Positions 8,290 to 19,596 are shown, numbered from the stretch's first letter. The stretch: 64,000 nucleotides of DNA from Vicinamibacterales bacterium (GCA_036496585.1 DASXLB010000036.1:1-64000); one strand, 5' to 3'. The notes: a model not told the origin generated them from the letters alone. Translations and numbers: made by a program.

Positions 8290-8739
8290 ATGTTCAGTTC
8301 GCGGCGACTCGTCTTCATCCTCTCGGCGCTCGGTGCGCTTGCCGCTGCCGGCTGCGGCTCGAGCTCGTCCGACACGTCTTCCTCGACCCCCACCACGCCG
8401 ACGCCGACGGTCATCACCGAGACCTTCAACGGCACGGTCACCCAGAACAGCAGCACCGTCTTCAATTTCACGGTGAACACCAACGGCAACTCGCTGCTGG
8501 CCGGCTACACCAGCATCTCGCCGGCGACGGTGACGGCGCTCGGTCTGGGCATCGGCGCGTGGGACGCCTCGGCCCAGACGTGCGGCCTCAACCAGATGCA
8601 GAACGACGCATCGCGCAGCGGCAGCACCGCGATCACCGCCACCGCCGCCGCCGGCGCGTACTGCGTGCGTGTCTACGATGCCGGCAACGTCGGCCCTGGC
8701 GTCACCACCTCGTTCACAGTGCAGGTGCAGCACTATTAG
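8290..8739 (+). CDS. Small secreted lipoprotein with a PPC-like beta domain
   Basis: A 149-residue predicted lipoprotein. The signal peptide ends in a lipobox (LAAAGC, Cys about residue 20), followed by a Ser/Thr/Pro-rich linker (~21-40). The remainder (TFNGTVTQNSSTVFNFTV ... GAYCVRVYD) resembles a bacterial pre-peptidase C-terminal-type beta-sandwich. That family call is tentative. Two cysteines in the domain could form a disulphide. AAGGACTT lies just before ATG 8290. It stands alone and runs tail-to-tail with the nuo operon. Confidence 0.8.
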   Translation: MFSSRRLVFILSALGALAAAGCGSSSSDTSSSTPTTPTPTVITETFNGTVTQNSSTVFNFTVNTNGNSLLAGYTSISPATVTALGLGIGAWDASAQTCGLNQMQNDASRSGSTAITATAAAGAYCVRVYDAGNVGPGVTTSFTVQVQHY

Positions 8740-8787
8740 ATTGTGCCGGTAAGGTGACCGAGCCGCGGCACCGCAGCCGCCCGGTGA

Positions 8788-10215
8788 TCAGAAAATCGTC
8801 TGGATCGACTGCAGCGCGTAGTCGAGGACGCGGGTCGGCAGCACGCCGAGATAGAAGGTCGCGGCGACAGCCAGCGTGAGCGCGATCATCGAGGGGGCCG
8901 AGATGCGCGGGCGCGGCGCGGCGACCGCTTCGTCGGTCATATACATCATCACCACGACGCGCAGGTAGAAGAACACGGACACGACGCTGGTCAGGACGCC
9001 GATGATGGCCAGGGCGAAATGTCCTTCCTGCACAGCTGCGTTGAAGATGTACCACTTGCCGATGAAGCCGGCGGTCGGCGGAAACCCGCCGAGCGAGAGC
9101 AGGAACACGGTCATCAGTCCGGCCAGTCCGGGACGGGACCGCCACAGGCCCGCGAAATCGCGCAGTTGATCGTGCTGGCGCTCCTCGGTGCCGAGCAGGG
9201 CCACGATGCCGAGCGCGCCGAGATTGGCGACCGCATAGGCGAGCAGGTAGAACAGGATGGCCGCCTTGCCCGCCGCGTTCGCCGAGACGATGCCGAGCAT
9301 CAGGTATCCGGCGTGGGCGATGCTCGAGTAGGCGAGCATCCGCTTGATGTTGCTCTGCAGCACGCCCAGCACCGATCCGCCGATCATGGTCAACGCCGCG
9401 ATGCCCGACAGCACCGGCATCCAGTGCCCCTGCAGGGGCTGCAGCGTCGACAGGAACACGCGGGCGAATGCCGCGAACGCCGCGGCCTTGACCGCCGTCG
9501 ACATGAACGCGGTCACCACGGTCGGCGCCCCCTCGTAGGCGTCCGGCGTCCACATGTGGAAGGGGATGGCCGAGACCTTGAAACAGAAGCCGACCGTCAG
9601 CAGGCCGATCGACAGCAGCGCCAGCGTCCCGGTCGGGCCCGAGGCCATCGCCGTCGCCACCGCGTCGAGACGGGTCGAGCCGCTGATCGCGAACGCGAAG
9701 GCGATCCCATAGAGGAAGAACGCGCTCGAGAAGGCGCCGAGAAGGAAATACTTGAAGGCCGCCTCGGCCGACTGCGCGCTGTTGCGGCGGAGCGCCGTCA
9801 GCACGTAGACCGCCAGCGACAACACCTCGAGCGCCAGGAAGATCACCAGCAGGTCGACCGCCGCCGCCATCAGCATCATCCCGGCAATCGCAAACAGCGT
9901 CAGCGCGTAGTACTCGCCGGCGGGCAGGTTTTCCCGCTCCACCACGTCGTTCGAAAACACCATCGTCAGGATGCCGATGATGCAGAGGATGACGTTGACG
10001 AACAGCGCGAAGTTGTCGGCGCGGACCACGCCGAAGCTGACCGCGTCGGTGTCCCAGAGGAAGCAGGAGGCGACCAGCGCCCCGGTCAAGCCGATCAGGC
10101 CGAAGCCGGCGAGGTACATCCGTTCGCCCGGATGGCGGATCGCTTCGGCGAGCATCGCCGCGATCGCCGACAGGACGACGATCAGCATCGGGATGGTCGC
10201 GGCAAAGCCGTTCAT
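8788..10215 (-). CDS. nuoN: NADH-quinone oxidoreductase subunit N
   Basis: A 475-residue antiporter-like proton-pumping subunit of complex I in the inner membrane, with about 14 hydrophobic segments. The family features are seen: the helix with the conserved glutamate (FLALEVLSLAVYVL), KVSAIPFHMWTPDAYEGAP and KRMLAYSSIAHAGYLMLG. Its ATG overlaps the nuoM stop (ATGA), so translation is coupled. It is the last gene of the operon. Confidence 0.95.
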   Translation of the reverse strand: MNGFAATIPMLIVVLSAIAAMLAEAIRHPGERMYLAGFGLIGLTGALVASCFLWDTDAVSFGVVRADNFALFVNVILCIIGILTMVFSNDVVERENLPAGEYYALTLFAIAGMMLMAAAVDLLVIFLALEVLSLAVYVLTALRRNSAQSAEAAFKYFLLGAFSSAFFLYGIAFAFAISGSTRLDAVATAMASGPTGTLALLSIGLLTVGFCFKVSAIPFHMWTPDAYEGAPTVVTAFMSTAVKAAAFAAFARVFLSTLQPLQGHWMPVLSGIAALTMIGGSVLGVLQSNIKRMLAYSSIAHAGYLMLGIVSANAAGKAAILFYLLAYAVANLGALGIVALLGTEERQHDQLRDFAGLWRSRPGLAGLMTVFLLSLGGFPPTAGFIGKWYIFNAAVQEGHFALAIIGVLTSVVSVFFYLRVVVMMYMTDEAVAAPRPRISAPSMIALTLAVAATFYLGVLPTRVLDYALQSIQTIF

Positions 10216-11708
10216 CGGCCCATCCCGTGGATCAGATCGAGCACCCGGATGATCGAGGGCTCCATCGGCCGCAGGAAGATCGCCGGCGCCACCCCCATGA
10301 GGATGCACATCGCGATGGTCGGAATCATCATCGCCCATTCGCGTCCGGAGAGATCCGACAGCCCGCGATTCTTCTCGTTGGTGACCTCGCCGTAGTTGAC
10401 CCGCTGGAACATCCAGAGCATGTAGACCGCCGACAGGATGACGCCGGTCGCCCCCACCGCGGTCAGCCACGGCCAGACGCGGAACGCGCCCAGCAGAATC
10501 AGGAACTCGCCGACGAAGCCGTTCATGCCCGGCATCGCGATCGACGCGAGCGTCACCAGCAGGAAGCACGCGACCAGGCGCGGCGCGACGGCCTTCAGCC
10601 CGCCGTACTCCGAGATCAGCCGGGTGTGCCGCCGATCCGAGAGCATGCCGACGATCATGAAGAGGCCGCCGGTACTGACGCCGTGGTTGAGCATCTGGTA
10701 GACGGCGCCCTGGACGCCGTTGACGTCGATCGCGCACAGCCCGAGCACGACCACGCCGAGGTGGCTGACGCTCGAATAGGCGACGAGCTTCTTCATGTCG
10801 GGCTGCACCATCGCGACGAGCGCGCCGTAGACGATGCCGATGACCGCGAGCCCCGCGAGATAGGGGGCAAAGTAGGCCGCCGCCGAGGGGAACAGCGGGA
10901 ACGCAAAGCGCAACAGCCCGTAGGTGCCCATCTTCAGCAGCACCCCCGCCAGGATCACCGACCCGGCCGTCGGCGCCTCGACGTGCGCGTCGGGCAGCCA
11001 GGTGTGGAACGGGAACAGCGGCACCTTGATCGCGAACGCCAGCGCAAAGGCGAGGAAGAACCACTTCTCGGTGCTCCACGGCAGGTGCAGCTTGTAGAGA
11101 TCGACGACGTCGAAGCTGGCCTGCCCGGTCGCCGCCTGCTGCGCCCAGGCCAGCCCGATGATCGCCAGCAGCATCAGCACGCTGCCGGCCATCGTGTAGA
11201 GGATGAACTTGACGGCCGCGTAGATGCGGCGGTCGTAGCCCCAGATCCCGATCAGGAAGTACATCGGGATGAGCATCGCGTCCCAGAACAGATAGAACAG
11301 GAACAGGTCGAGCGAGACGAAGACGCCGAGCATCGCCGTCTCGAGCGCCAGCATGAAGAACGAAAACAGCTTGACGCTGTTGTGGACGCCGGCCCACGAC
11401 GAAAGCAGCGCCAGCGGCGTCAGGAAGCCGGTCAGCACGATCAGGAACAGGCTGATGCCGTCGACGCCGAGGTGGTAGCTGATGCCGAACTGCGGGAGCC
11501 AGACGTGCCGCTCGACGAACTGAAACTCGGCGCTGGCCGGGTCGAAGACCCACCACAGGTAGAGCGTCGCGGCAAAGACGACGAGCGAGGACACGAGCGC
11601 CACGGCGCGCACCGCGCCCTCGCGCTCCGGATTGTCGCCCCGTCCACCGGCCAGCAGCACGAATATCGCGCCGAGCAGCGGGAGAAAAACGATAGTCGAT
11701 AACAGCAT
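10212..11708 (-). CDS. nuoM: NADH-quinone oxidoreductase subunit M
   Basis: A 498-residue antiporter-like complex I subunit with ~14 membrane helices. Motifs include KVPLFPFHTWLPDAHVEAPT and KKLVAYSSVSHLGVVVLG. The acidic residue of transmembrane helix 5 is aspartate (residue 143, FLFYLFWDAMLIPMYF), where Escherichia coli has the essential Glu144. The codon is GAC. ATG 11708 is used; a TTG one codon earlier is less likely. Its stop overlaps nuoN. Confidence 0.95.
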   Translation of the reverse strand: MLLSTIVFLPLLGAIFVLLAGGRGDNPEREGAVRAVALVSSLVVFAATLYLWWVFDPASAEFQFVERHVWLPQFGISYHLGVDGISLFLIVLTGFLTPLALLSSWAGVHNSVKLFSFFMLALETAMLGVFVSLDLFLFYLFWDAMLIPMYFLIGIWGYDRRIYAAVKFILYTMAGSVLMLLAIIGLAWAQQAATGQASFDVVDLYKLHLPWSTEKWFFLAFALAFAIKVPLFPFHTWLPDAHVEAPTAGSVILAGVLLKMGTYGLLRFAFPLFPSAAAYFAPYLAGLAVIGIVYGALVAMVQPDMKKLVAYSSVSHLGVVVLGLCAIDVNGVQGAVYQMLNHGVSTGGLFMIVGMLSDRRHTRLISEYGGLKAVAPRLVACFLLVTLASIAMPGMNGFVGEFLILLGAFRVWPWLTAVGATGVILSAVYMLWMFQRVNYGEVTNEKNRGLSDLSGREWAMMIPTIAMCILMGVAPAIFLRPMEPSIIRVLDLIHGMGR

Positions 11709-11711
11709 CAA

Positions 11712-11761
11712 TCCCTGTAGGCGGACCTTCGGATCCGCCGGACGCCTTGTCTGAAGACCCG
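11712..11761. repeat. Short palindromic element between nuoL and nuoM
   Basis: GGCGGAC CTTCG GATCCGCC and a weaker second palindrome fill the 55-base gap between these two genes. The element starts with GTAG and ends with CTAC, as do the units of the array at 17,054-17,233, but the stem sequence differs. The gap is otherwise empty. Confidence 0.45.
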
Positions 11762-11763
11762 GC

Positions 11764-13821
<2,058 letters not shown>

Positions 13822-13822
13822 C

Positions 13823-14124
13823 TCACCATTTCAGAGACGTGAAGGCGTCGGGGCTGAGCGTCTCGCGGTGCCGGAAGAGCGCGATCACCAGCGCCAGACC
13901 GACCGCCGCCTCCGCCGCCGCGACGGTCATGACGAAGAACGTGATGATCTGTCCGTCGACCGAGTTCTGGTAGCGTCCCACCGCCACGAACGTGACGTTG
14001 ACCGCGTTGAGCATGATCTCGATCGACAGCAGGATCGTGATCAGGTTGTGGCGCAGAAACACGCCAGCCGTGCCAATCGAGAACAGCACCCCGGAGAGGA
14101 CGAGGAAGTGGTTCAGCGTGGCCA

Positions 14125-14125
<1 letters not shown>
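13823..14125 (-). CDS. nuoK: NADH-quinone oxidoreductase subunit K
   Basis: A 100-residue, three-helix membrane subunit of complex I and the usual family length. The two conserved membrane glutamates are present (SIEIMLNAVNVTF and AAAEAAVGLALV). Its ATG overlaps the last base region of the nuoJ stop codon, indicating coupled translation. Confidence 0.96.
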
Positions 14126-14640
<515 letters not shown>

Positions 14641-14688
14641 AGGCCTGCCGGCCGGGTCAGCACGTCCGGCACGTGTGTCTCCGGCACC

Positions 14689-15744
14689 TTATCCTAACCA
14701 GATGACCAGCGCCGCCGTGGCGATGAGGTTCAGCACCGCCCCTGGCAGCAGCCATTTCCAGCCGAACTCCATCAACTGGTCGTAGCGGTAGCGCGGCAGC
14801 GTCCAGCGCATCCAGACGTAGAAGAAGAGCAGCAGCAGCACCTTGGCGATGAAGTACATCCAGCCGACGCCGAGCCGCTCCGAGAACGGGCCGAGCCAGC
14901 CGCCGAGATAGAGGCTGGTCGCCACCGCCGACACCGTCACCATGTTGATGTACTCCGCCATGAAGAACAGCGCGAAGGACATGCTGCTGTACTCGGTGTG
15001 GTAGCCGGCGACGAGCTCCTGCTCCGCTTCCGGAAAGTCGAACGGCGCGCGATTGGTCTCGGCGACCCCCGCCGTCATGTAGATGACGAAGCCGAACGGC
15101 TGCAGGAACAGGTACCACTTGGGGATGACGTGCCACCAGTAGCCCGCCTGATTGGTCACCACGTCGCGCAGCGACAGCGACCCGGCGAGCATGACCACCG
15201 CCGCCAGCGCCAGCCCGTACGACAGCTCGTAGCTGATCATCTGCGCGGCGCTGCGCAGGCCGCCGAGCAGGGAGTACTTGCTGTTGGAGCTCCAGCCGGC
15301 GAGCACGATGCCGTAGACGCCCATCGACGCCACCGCGAAGATCACCAGCACCGCGACGTTGACGTCGGTGGCCTCGAGGCGCAGCGGCTGATCCAGCAGC
15401 CCGAACAACGTCGTCTCGCCGCCGAAGGGCACCACCGAGAACGCCGCGAACGCCGTCGCGGTCGAGATGATCGGCGCGATCGCGAACAGGAAGGCGTCGG
15501 CCGCCTTGGGCTGCAGGTCTTCCTTGAAGACCAGCTTGATGACGTCGGCGAAGGGCTGCAGCAGTCCCGCCGGCCCGACCCGGTTGGGCCCCTCGCGGTC
15601 CTGGATGTAGGCGCACACCTTGCGCTCCATCCACACCATGAAGGCCGAAGTCAGGACCAGCGCCTGGAAGACGACGACGATCAGCACCACGTGTGCGATC
15701 AGCGCCTGGCTCAGTCCGAAATCCGCGAGTGTCAGTTGGCCCAT
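14689..15744 (-). CDS. nuoH: NADH-quinone oxidoreductase subunit H
   Basis: A 351-residue, eight-helix membrane subunit that forms the quinone site with NuoB and NuoD. Signatures include MERKVCAYIQDREGPNRVGP, FKEDLQPKAAD and ETNRAPFDFPEAEQELVAGY. It starts four bases after the nuoF stop, so nuoG is absent from its usual position between them. Confidence 0.96.
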   Translation of the reverse strand: MGQLTLADFGLSQALIAHVVLIVVVFQALVLTSAFMVWMERKVCAYIQDREGPNRVGPAGLLQPFADVIKLVFKEDLQPKAADAFLFAIAPIISTATAFAAFSVVPFGGETTLFGLLDQPLRLEATDVNVAVLVIFAVASMGVYGIVLAGWSSNSKYSLLGGLRSAAQMISYELSYGLALAAVVMLAGSLSLRDVVTNQAGYWWHVIPKWYLFLQPFGFVIYMTAGVAETNRAPFDFPEAEQELVAGYHTEYSSMSFALFFMAEYINMVTVSAVATSLYLGGWLGPFSERLGVGWMYFIAKVLLLLFFYVWMRWTLPRYRYDQLMEFGWKWLLPGAVLNLIATAALVIWLG

Positions 15745-15748
15745 GACG

Positions 15749-17044
15749 TCAGTGCGCCGCCGCCAGCGTTCCGCGCGATCGCCACTCGGCCGGCACCGTG
15801 CAGCGTCCCTCGCGGATGTGGGCCTCGTATTCGGCGCGGAAGTGCTTGAGGGTGGTCAGCGGCGGCGTCGCCTCGGCGTCGCCGAACGCGCACAGCGTCT
15901 TGCCGGCGATGTTGTTCGAGACGCTGGTCAGCAGATCGAGGTCGCGCATCTCGCCGTCGCCGCGCTCGATCTTCGACAGGATCTTGAACAGCCAGTCGCC
16001 CCCTTCGCGGCACGGCGTGCACTTGCCGCACGACTCGTGCTTGTAGAAGTGCATCAGGTTCATCGCCGCCCACACCATGCACGTGGTCTCGTCCATGACG
16101 ATGATGCCGGCCGATCCCAGCATCGACCCGGCCTTCTGCACCGAGTCGAAGCTGGCCGGGATGTCGAGCTCGTGCGGCAGCAGGATCGGCACCGACGAGC
16201 CGCCCGGGATGACCGCTTTCAACTGGTGGCCGTCGCGGATGCCGCCGGCGCGCTCGAAGATCAGCTCGTTGAGCGTCGTGTTCATCGACGCCTCGAAGAC
16301 GCCCGGCTTCCTGACGTGGCCGCTGACGCAGTACAGCTTCGGGCCGCCGTTCTTCTCGGGACCGAGCTTGGCGAACCACTCCGGGCCGTTGGTGATGATC
16401 GCCGGCAGGTTGCAGAGCGTCTCGACGTTGTTGACCGCGGTCGGCTTCTGATACAGGCCGGCGACAGCCGGGAACGGCGGCTTGATGCGCGGCTGGGCGC
16501 GCTTGCCCTCGAGCGACTCGATCAGCGCCGTCTCCTCGCCGGCCTCGTAGGCGCCGGCGCCGCGGTGAAGGACGATGTCGCAATCGAAGCCGGAGCCGAG
16601 GATGTTCTTCCCCGCGTAGCCCTGCGCGTAGGCCTTGGCCAGCTCCGCTTCCATCACCTTCTGCACGTGATAGAACTCGCCGCGGATGTAGATGTAGGCG
16701 ACCTTGGCGCCGATCGCCCAGCACCCGATCAGGCAGCCTTCGAAGAGCAGGTGCGGGTTGCGCTCCATCAGCACGTGATCCTTGAACGTGCCGGGCTCGC
16801 TCTCGTCGGCGTTGCAGCAGATGTAGCGCGGCTCCGTCTTCTTGTCGACGAACTGCCACTTCAGGCCGGTCGGAAAACCGGCGCCGCCGCGACCGCGCAG
16901 CCCCGACGCCTTGACCGTCTCGATGACGTCGTTCGGCGGCATGGCGAGCGCCTTCTTCAGCGCCTGATAGCCCTCGTGCTTCAGGTAGAAGTCGAGCGCG
17001 TAGCCATTCGGCTCGCTTACGTACTTCGTGAGAATCGGGTCCAT
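15749..17044 (-). CDS. nuoF: NADH-quinone oxidoreductase subunit F (NADH/FMN/4Fe-4S)
   Basis: A 431-residue NADH-oxidising subunit carrying FMN and one 4Fe-4S cluster. GLRGRGGAGFPTGLKW (~50-65) binds FMN/NADH and ESCGKCTPCREG plus a later TLCAFGD cysteine ligate the cluster. AGGTGAACA precedes ATG 17044. The upstream gap is occupied by the 33-bp palindromic repeat array, one inverted unit of which ends right at the ribosome-binding site. Confidence 0.96.
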   Translation of the reverse strand: MDPILTKYVSEPNGYALDFYLKHEGYQALKKALAMPPNDVIETVKASGLRGRGGAGFPTGLKWQFVDKKTEPRYICCNADESEPGTFKDHVLMERNPHLLFEGCLIGCWAIGAKVAYIYIRGEFYHVQKVMEAELAKAYAQGYAGKNILGSGFDCDIVLHRGAGAYEAGEETALIESLEGKRAQPRIKPPFPAVAGLYQKPTAVNNVETLCNLPAIITNGPEWFAKLGPEKNGGPKLYCVSGHVRKPGVFEASMNTTLNELIFERAGGIRDGHQLKAVIPGGSSVPILLPHELDIPASFDSVQKAGSMLGSAGIIVMDETTCMVWAAMNLMHFYKHESCGKCTPCREGGDWLFKILSKIERGDGEMRDLDLLTSVSNNIAGKTLCAFGDAEATPPLTTLKHFRAEYEAHIREGRCTVPAEWRSRGTLAAAH

Positions 17045-17053
17045 TGTTCACCT

Positions 17054-17233
17054 GGGCAGACCTAAAGGTCTGCGCTACAGCTCCAGAACGCGCCCGCCGC
17101 TGCCGTAGCGCAGGGCTTCAGCCCTGCCTCCGTTACCGCAGCGCAGAGCATCAGCCCGGCCGCCGCCGCCGTAGCGCAGGGCTTCAGCCCGGCCTCCGTT
17201 ACCGTAGCGCAGGGCTTCAGCCCTGCCTCCGTT
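17054..17233. repeat. Array of 33-bp palindromic tandem repeats between nuoE and nuoF
   Basis: Four head-to-tail units of exactly 33 bp start at 17,105, 17,138, 17,171 and 17,204. Each has the plan GTAGCG-CAGGGCTTCAGCCCTG-CCTCCGTTACC, so a palindrome sits inside each unit; the second unit is the most diverged. A fifth element in opposite orientation lies at 17,056-17,078 (GCAGACC-TAAA-GGTCTGC then GCTAC). The array reaches into the 3' end of nuoE. There are no spacers, so it is not CRISPR. Confidence 0.9.
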
Positions 17234-17831
17234 CGACATGCAGGTGGCAGCCAGACAGTGCGGGCAGGCCACTCGCTTTCAAATCATCCACCAGCTTCGA
17301 ACAATTCTCGGGAGTCGCGCGCTCGTGCCAGTGTTCGTTGTTCACCATCACCACCGGCGCCCGGTCGCAGGCGCCGAGGCACTCGAACTCGAGCAGGGTG
17401 AACATCCCGGACGCGTCGGTCTCGCCGACTTTCAGTCCCAGCTTCTCGCTGAGCGACTCGGTCACGCGCTCGGCTCCCGCCAGCGCGCACGACAGCGTGC
17501 GGCACACCTGCAGCACGTAGGTGCCGACCGGCGCCTTGAAGAACATCACGTAGTAGCTGGCGACGTCCTCGACGTCGGCCGGCGTGATGCGCAGGAACTC
17601 GGCGACGTGACGGACGGCGCTCGCGGTGAGGGAGCCCTGCTGCTCCTGCACGAGGTAGAGCGCCGCCAGCACCGCCGACTTGCGCCACTCCGGCGGATAC
17701 TGGCTGCAGATCTCCTCGAGGCGGGCGGCGCGTTCCGCGGTGTAGACGAACGGCGCGCCGGCCGCGAGCAGCACGCGCTCCGAGCGATGCCACCGATCGG
17801 TGCCGTACGGAATCAACGGATGGAAACTCAT
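17217..17831 (-). CDS. nuoE: NADH-quinone oxidoreductase subunit E (2Fe-2S)
   Basis: A 204-residue thioredoxin-like subunit with a 2Fe-2S cluster. The four cysteines are in CRTLSCALAG and CLGACDRAPVVMVN. Helical N-terminal part and length fit the family, though the protein is slightly long. The last four or five residues and the stop codon are encoded inside the 33-bp repeat array, so the array has rewritten the C-terminus. ATG 17831 overlaps the nuoD stop (ATGA). Confidence 0.95.
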   Translation of the reverse strand: MSFHPLIPYGTDRWHRSERVLLAAGAPFVYTAERAARLEEICSQYPPEWRKSAVLAALYLVQEQQGSLTASAVRHVAEFLRITPADVEDVASYYVMFFKAPVGTYVLQVCRTLSCALAGAERVTESLSEKLGLKVGETDASGMFTLLEFECLGACDRAPVVMVNNEHWHERATPENCSKLVDDLKASGLPALSGCHLHVERRQG

Positions 17832-19015
17832 CGATCCACGTCTCCCATGACCACGTCGGTCGACCCGATCACCGCGATGACGTCGGCGATCATCCCGCCC
17901 TCGATCATCTTCGGCAGCGCCTGGCAGGCATAGAACGTCGCCGGCCGCATCTTGATCCGGTAGGGCCGGTTCGATCCGTCCGACACGATGTAGACGCCGT
18001 GCTCGCCGCGCGGCCCTTCCACCGGCACGTAGGCCTCGCCAGCCGGCACGGTGAACCCCTGCGAGTAGATCAGGAAGTGCTGGATCAGCGCCTCCATCTC
18101 CGTATAGACCTTGTCCTTGGGCGGCGGGACGATGCGATAGTCCTTGATGTCGAAGTCGCCGCGCGGGCTGATGCGGTCGAGCGTCTGGCGGCAGATCCTG
18201 ACGCTCTCGCGCATCTCGGCGATGCGCACCAGGTAACGATCGTAGACGTCGCCGTTCTGCTGGACCGGCACGTTGAAGTCGTAGGTGTCGTAGCCGATGT
18301 AGGGAAACACCTTGCGGACGTCGTAGGGCACGCCGATCGCGCGCGCCATCGGGCCGACCAGGCCGTACTGGATATGGTCGCCCTGGGAGATCACGCCGAC
18401 ACCCTTGGTGCGCTTCAGCCAGACCTGGTTCTTGGTCAGCAGCTTCTCGTACTCGTCGACCCGGCCCGGGAAGAAGTCGAGGAAGGCGCGAACCGCTTCG
18501 TGGAACCCCTGCGGCAGATCCTCGCGCAGGCCGCCTACCCGGATGTAGCTCGGGAACATGCGGAACCCGGCGATCATCTCGTAGATGTTGAGGATCCGCT
18601 CGCGGTCGCTGAGGCAGTACATCAGCACCGACACCGCGCCGACCTCGAGCGCGTGCGTGCCGAGGCTCACCAGGTGGCTGGCGATGCGCTGGGTCTCGGC
18701 GAGCAGGATGCGGATGTTCTTCACCCGCTCCGGCATCTGCGGCTCGACGCCGAGCAGCCGCTCCACCGACAGGCAGAAGGCGAGCGAGTTCGACTGCGCG
18801 CCGAGATAGTCCATGCGCTCGACGAGCGGGATCACCTGCTGCCACTTTTTCTGCTCGGCGGTCTTCTCGATGCCGGTGTGCAGGAAGCCGATGGTCGTGT
18901 CCGCCTTGACAATCGTCTCGCCGGAGAGCTGCACCACGAGGTTCAGCACGCCGTGCGTGCTGGGGTGCTGCGGCCCCATGTTGACGGTCATCGTCTCTTG
19001 ACGCAGTTCAGGCAT
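17828..19015 (-). CDS. nuoD: NADH-quinone oxidoreductase subunit D
   Basis: A 395-residue, 49-kDa-type subunit lining the quinone pocket. Signatures are MGPQHPSTHGVLNLVVQL, GFLHTGIEKTAE and the C-terminal DVVMGDVDR. ATG 19015 is preceded by GAGG and overlaps the 3' end of the gmhA-like gene by 8 bases, coupling the two. Confidence 0.96.
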   Translation of the reverse strand: MPELRQETMTVNMGPQHPSTHGVLNLVVQLSGETIVKADTTIGFLHTGIEKTAEQKKWQQVIPLVERMDYLGAQSNSLAFCLSVERLLGVEPQMPERVKNIRILLAETQRIASHLVSLGTHALEVGAVSVLMYCLSDRERILNIYEMIAGFRMFPSYIRVGGLREDLPQGFHEAVRAFLDFFPGRVDEYEKLLTKNQVWLKRTKGVGVISQGDHIQYGLVGPMARAIGVPYDVRKVFPYIGYDTYDFNVPVQQNGDVYDRYLVRIAEMRESVRICRQTLDRISPRGDFDIKDYRIVPPPKDKVYTEMEALIQHFLIYSQGFTVPAGEAYVPVEGPRGEHGVYIVSDGSNRPYRIKMRPATFYACQALPKMIEGGMIADVIAVIGSTDVVMGDVDR

Positions 19016-19574
19016 TGGCCTCAATCACCTCGCACAGCACGTGCAGCAGGGTCTGATGCACCTCCTGCACGCGCTGCGTGTTCTGGTCCGGCACGTTCAC
19101 GTGGATGTCGGCCACCCGACCGACGGTGCCGCCGTCGCGGCCGGTCAGCGCCACGGTCTTGAGCCCCTGGGTGCGGGCGGTCTGCAGCGCCGCGACCACG
19201 TTCGGCGACTCGCCGCTCGTCGAGATGCCGAGCGCGACGTCGCCCGGCCGCCCGAGCGCCTCGATCTGCCGCGCGAACACGTGCTTGAACGAATAGTCGT
19301 TGGCCACGCTCGTCAGCACGCTGGTATCCACCGTCAGGGCGATCGCCGGAAAGGCGGCGCGCTCCTTCTGAAACCGTCCCACCAGTTCCGCCGACAAATG
19401 CTGGGCGTCGGCGGCGCTGCCGCCGTTGCCGAACACCAGCAGCTTGCCGCCCGCCCGCAGCGCCTCGGCGATCGTCTGCGCGGCGAGCAGTGCCGGCCCG
19501 AGGTTGCCGCGCATCCGTTCGTGCAGTTTGGCGGCCGCCGCCAGCGCCTCGTCCGCGATCCGGGCGACGTCCAT
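19008..19574 (-). CDS. gmhA: Sedoheptulose-7-phosphate isomerase-like SIS protein
   Basis: A 188-residue SIS-domain protein matching GmhA, which converts sedoheptulose 7-phosphate to D-glycero-D-manno-heptose 7-phosphate for lipopolysaccharide core or S-layer glycans. It has the phosphosugar loop FGNGGSAADAQHLSAELVGR, the second loop GISTSGESPNV and EVHQTLLHVLCE with a possible zinc-ligand histidine. ATG 19574 has CAGGAAA upstream. Unusually, it sits inside the nuo operon between nuoC and nuoD and overlaps nuoD. Other SIS phosphosugar isomerases are an alternative. Confidence 0.88.
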   Translation of the reverse strand: MDVARIADEALAAAAKLHERMRGNLGPALLAAQTIAEALRAGGKLLVFGNGGSAADAQHLSAELVGRFQKERAAFPAIALTVDTSVLTSVANDYSFKHVFARQIEALGRPGDVALGISTSGESPNVVAALQTARTQGLKTVALTGRDGGTVGRVADIHVNVPDQNTQRVQEVHQTLLHVLCEVIEANA

Positions 19575-19596
19575 CAATTTCCTGACCCCGCCATGG

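Noticed and set aside
10227..11702. Long plus-strand open frame opposite nuoM, and similar ones opposite nuoN and nuoL
   Set aside because: They are shadows of conserved complex I genes; compositions are extreme (Arg, Asp, Gln, His) with no recognisable domain.
17105..17233. Possible CRISPR array
   Set aside because: Units are contiguous with no unique spacers and no cas genes are present; each unit holds a palindrome.
17075..17272. A 65-codon minus-strand frame with an 11-residue repeat
   Set aside because: It is only the 33-bp DNA array read in one frame; no initiation site or domain supports a protein.
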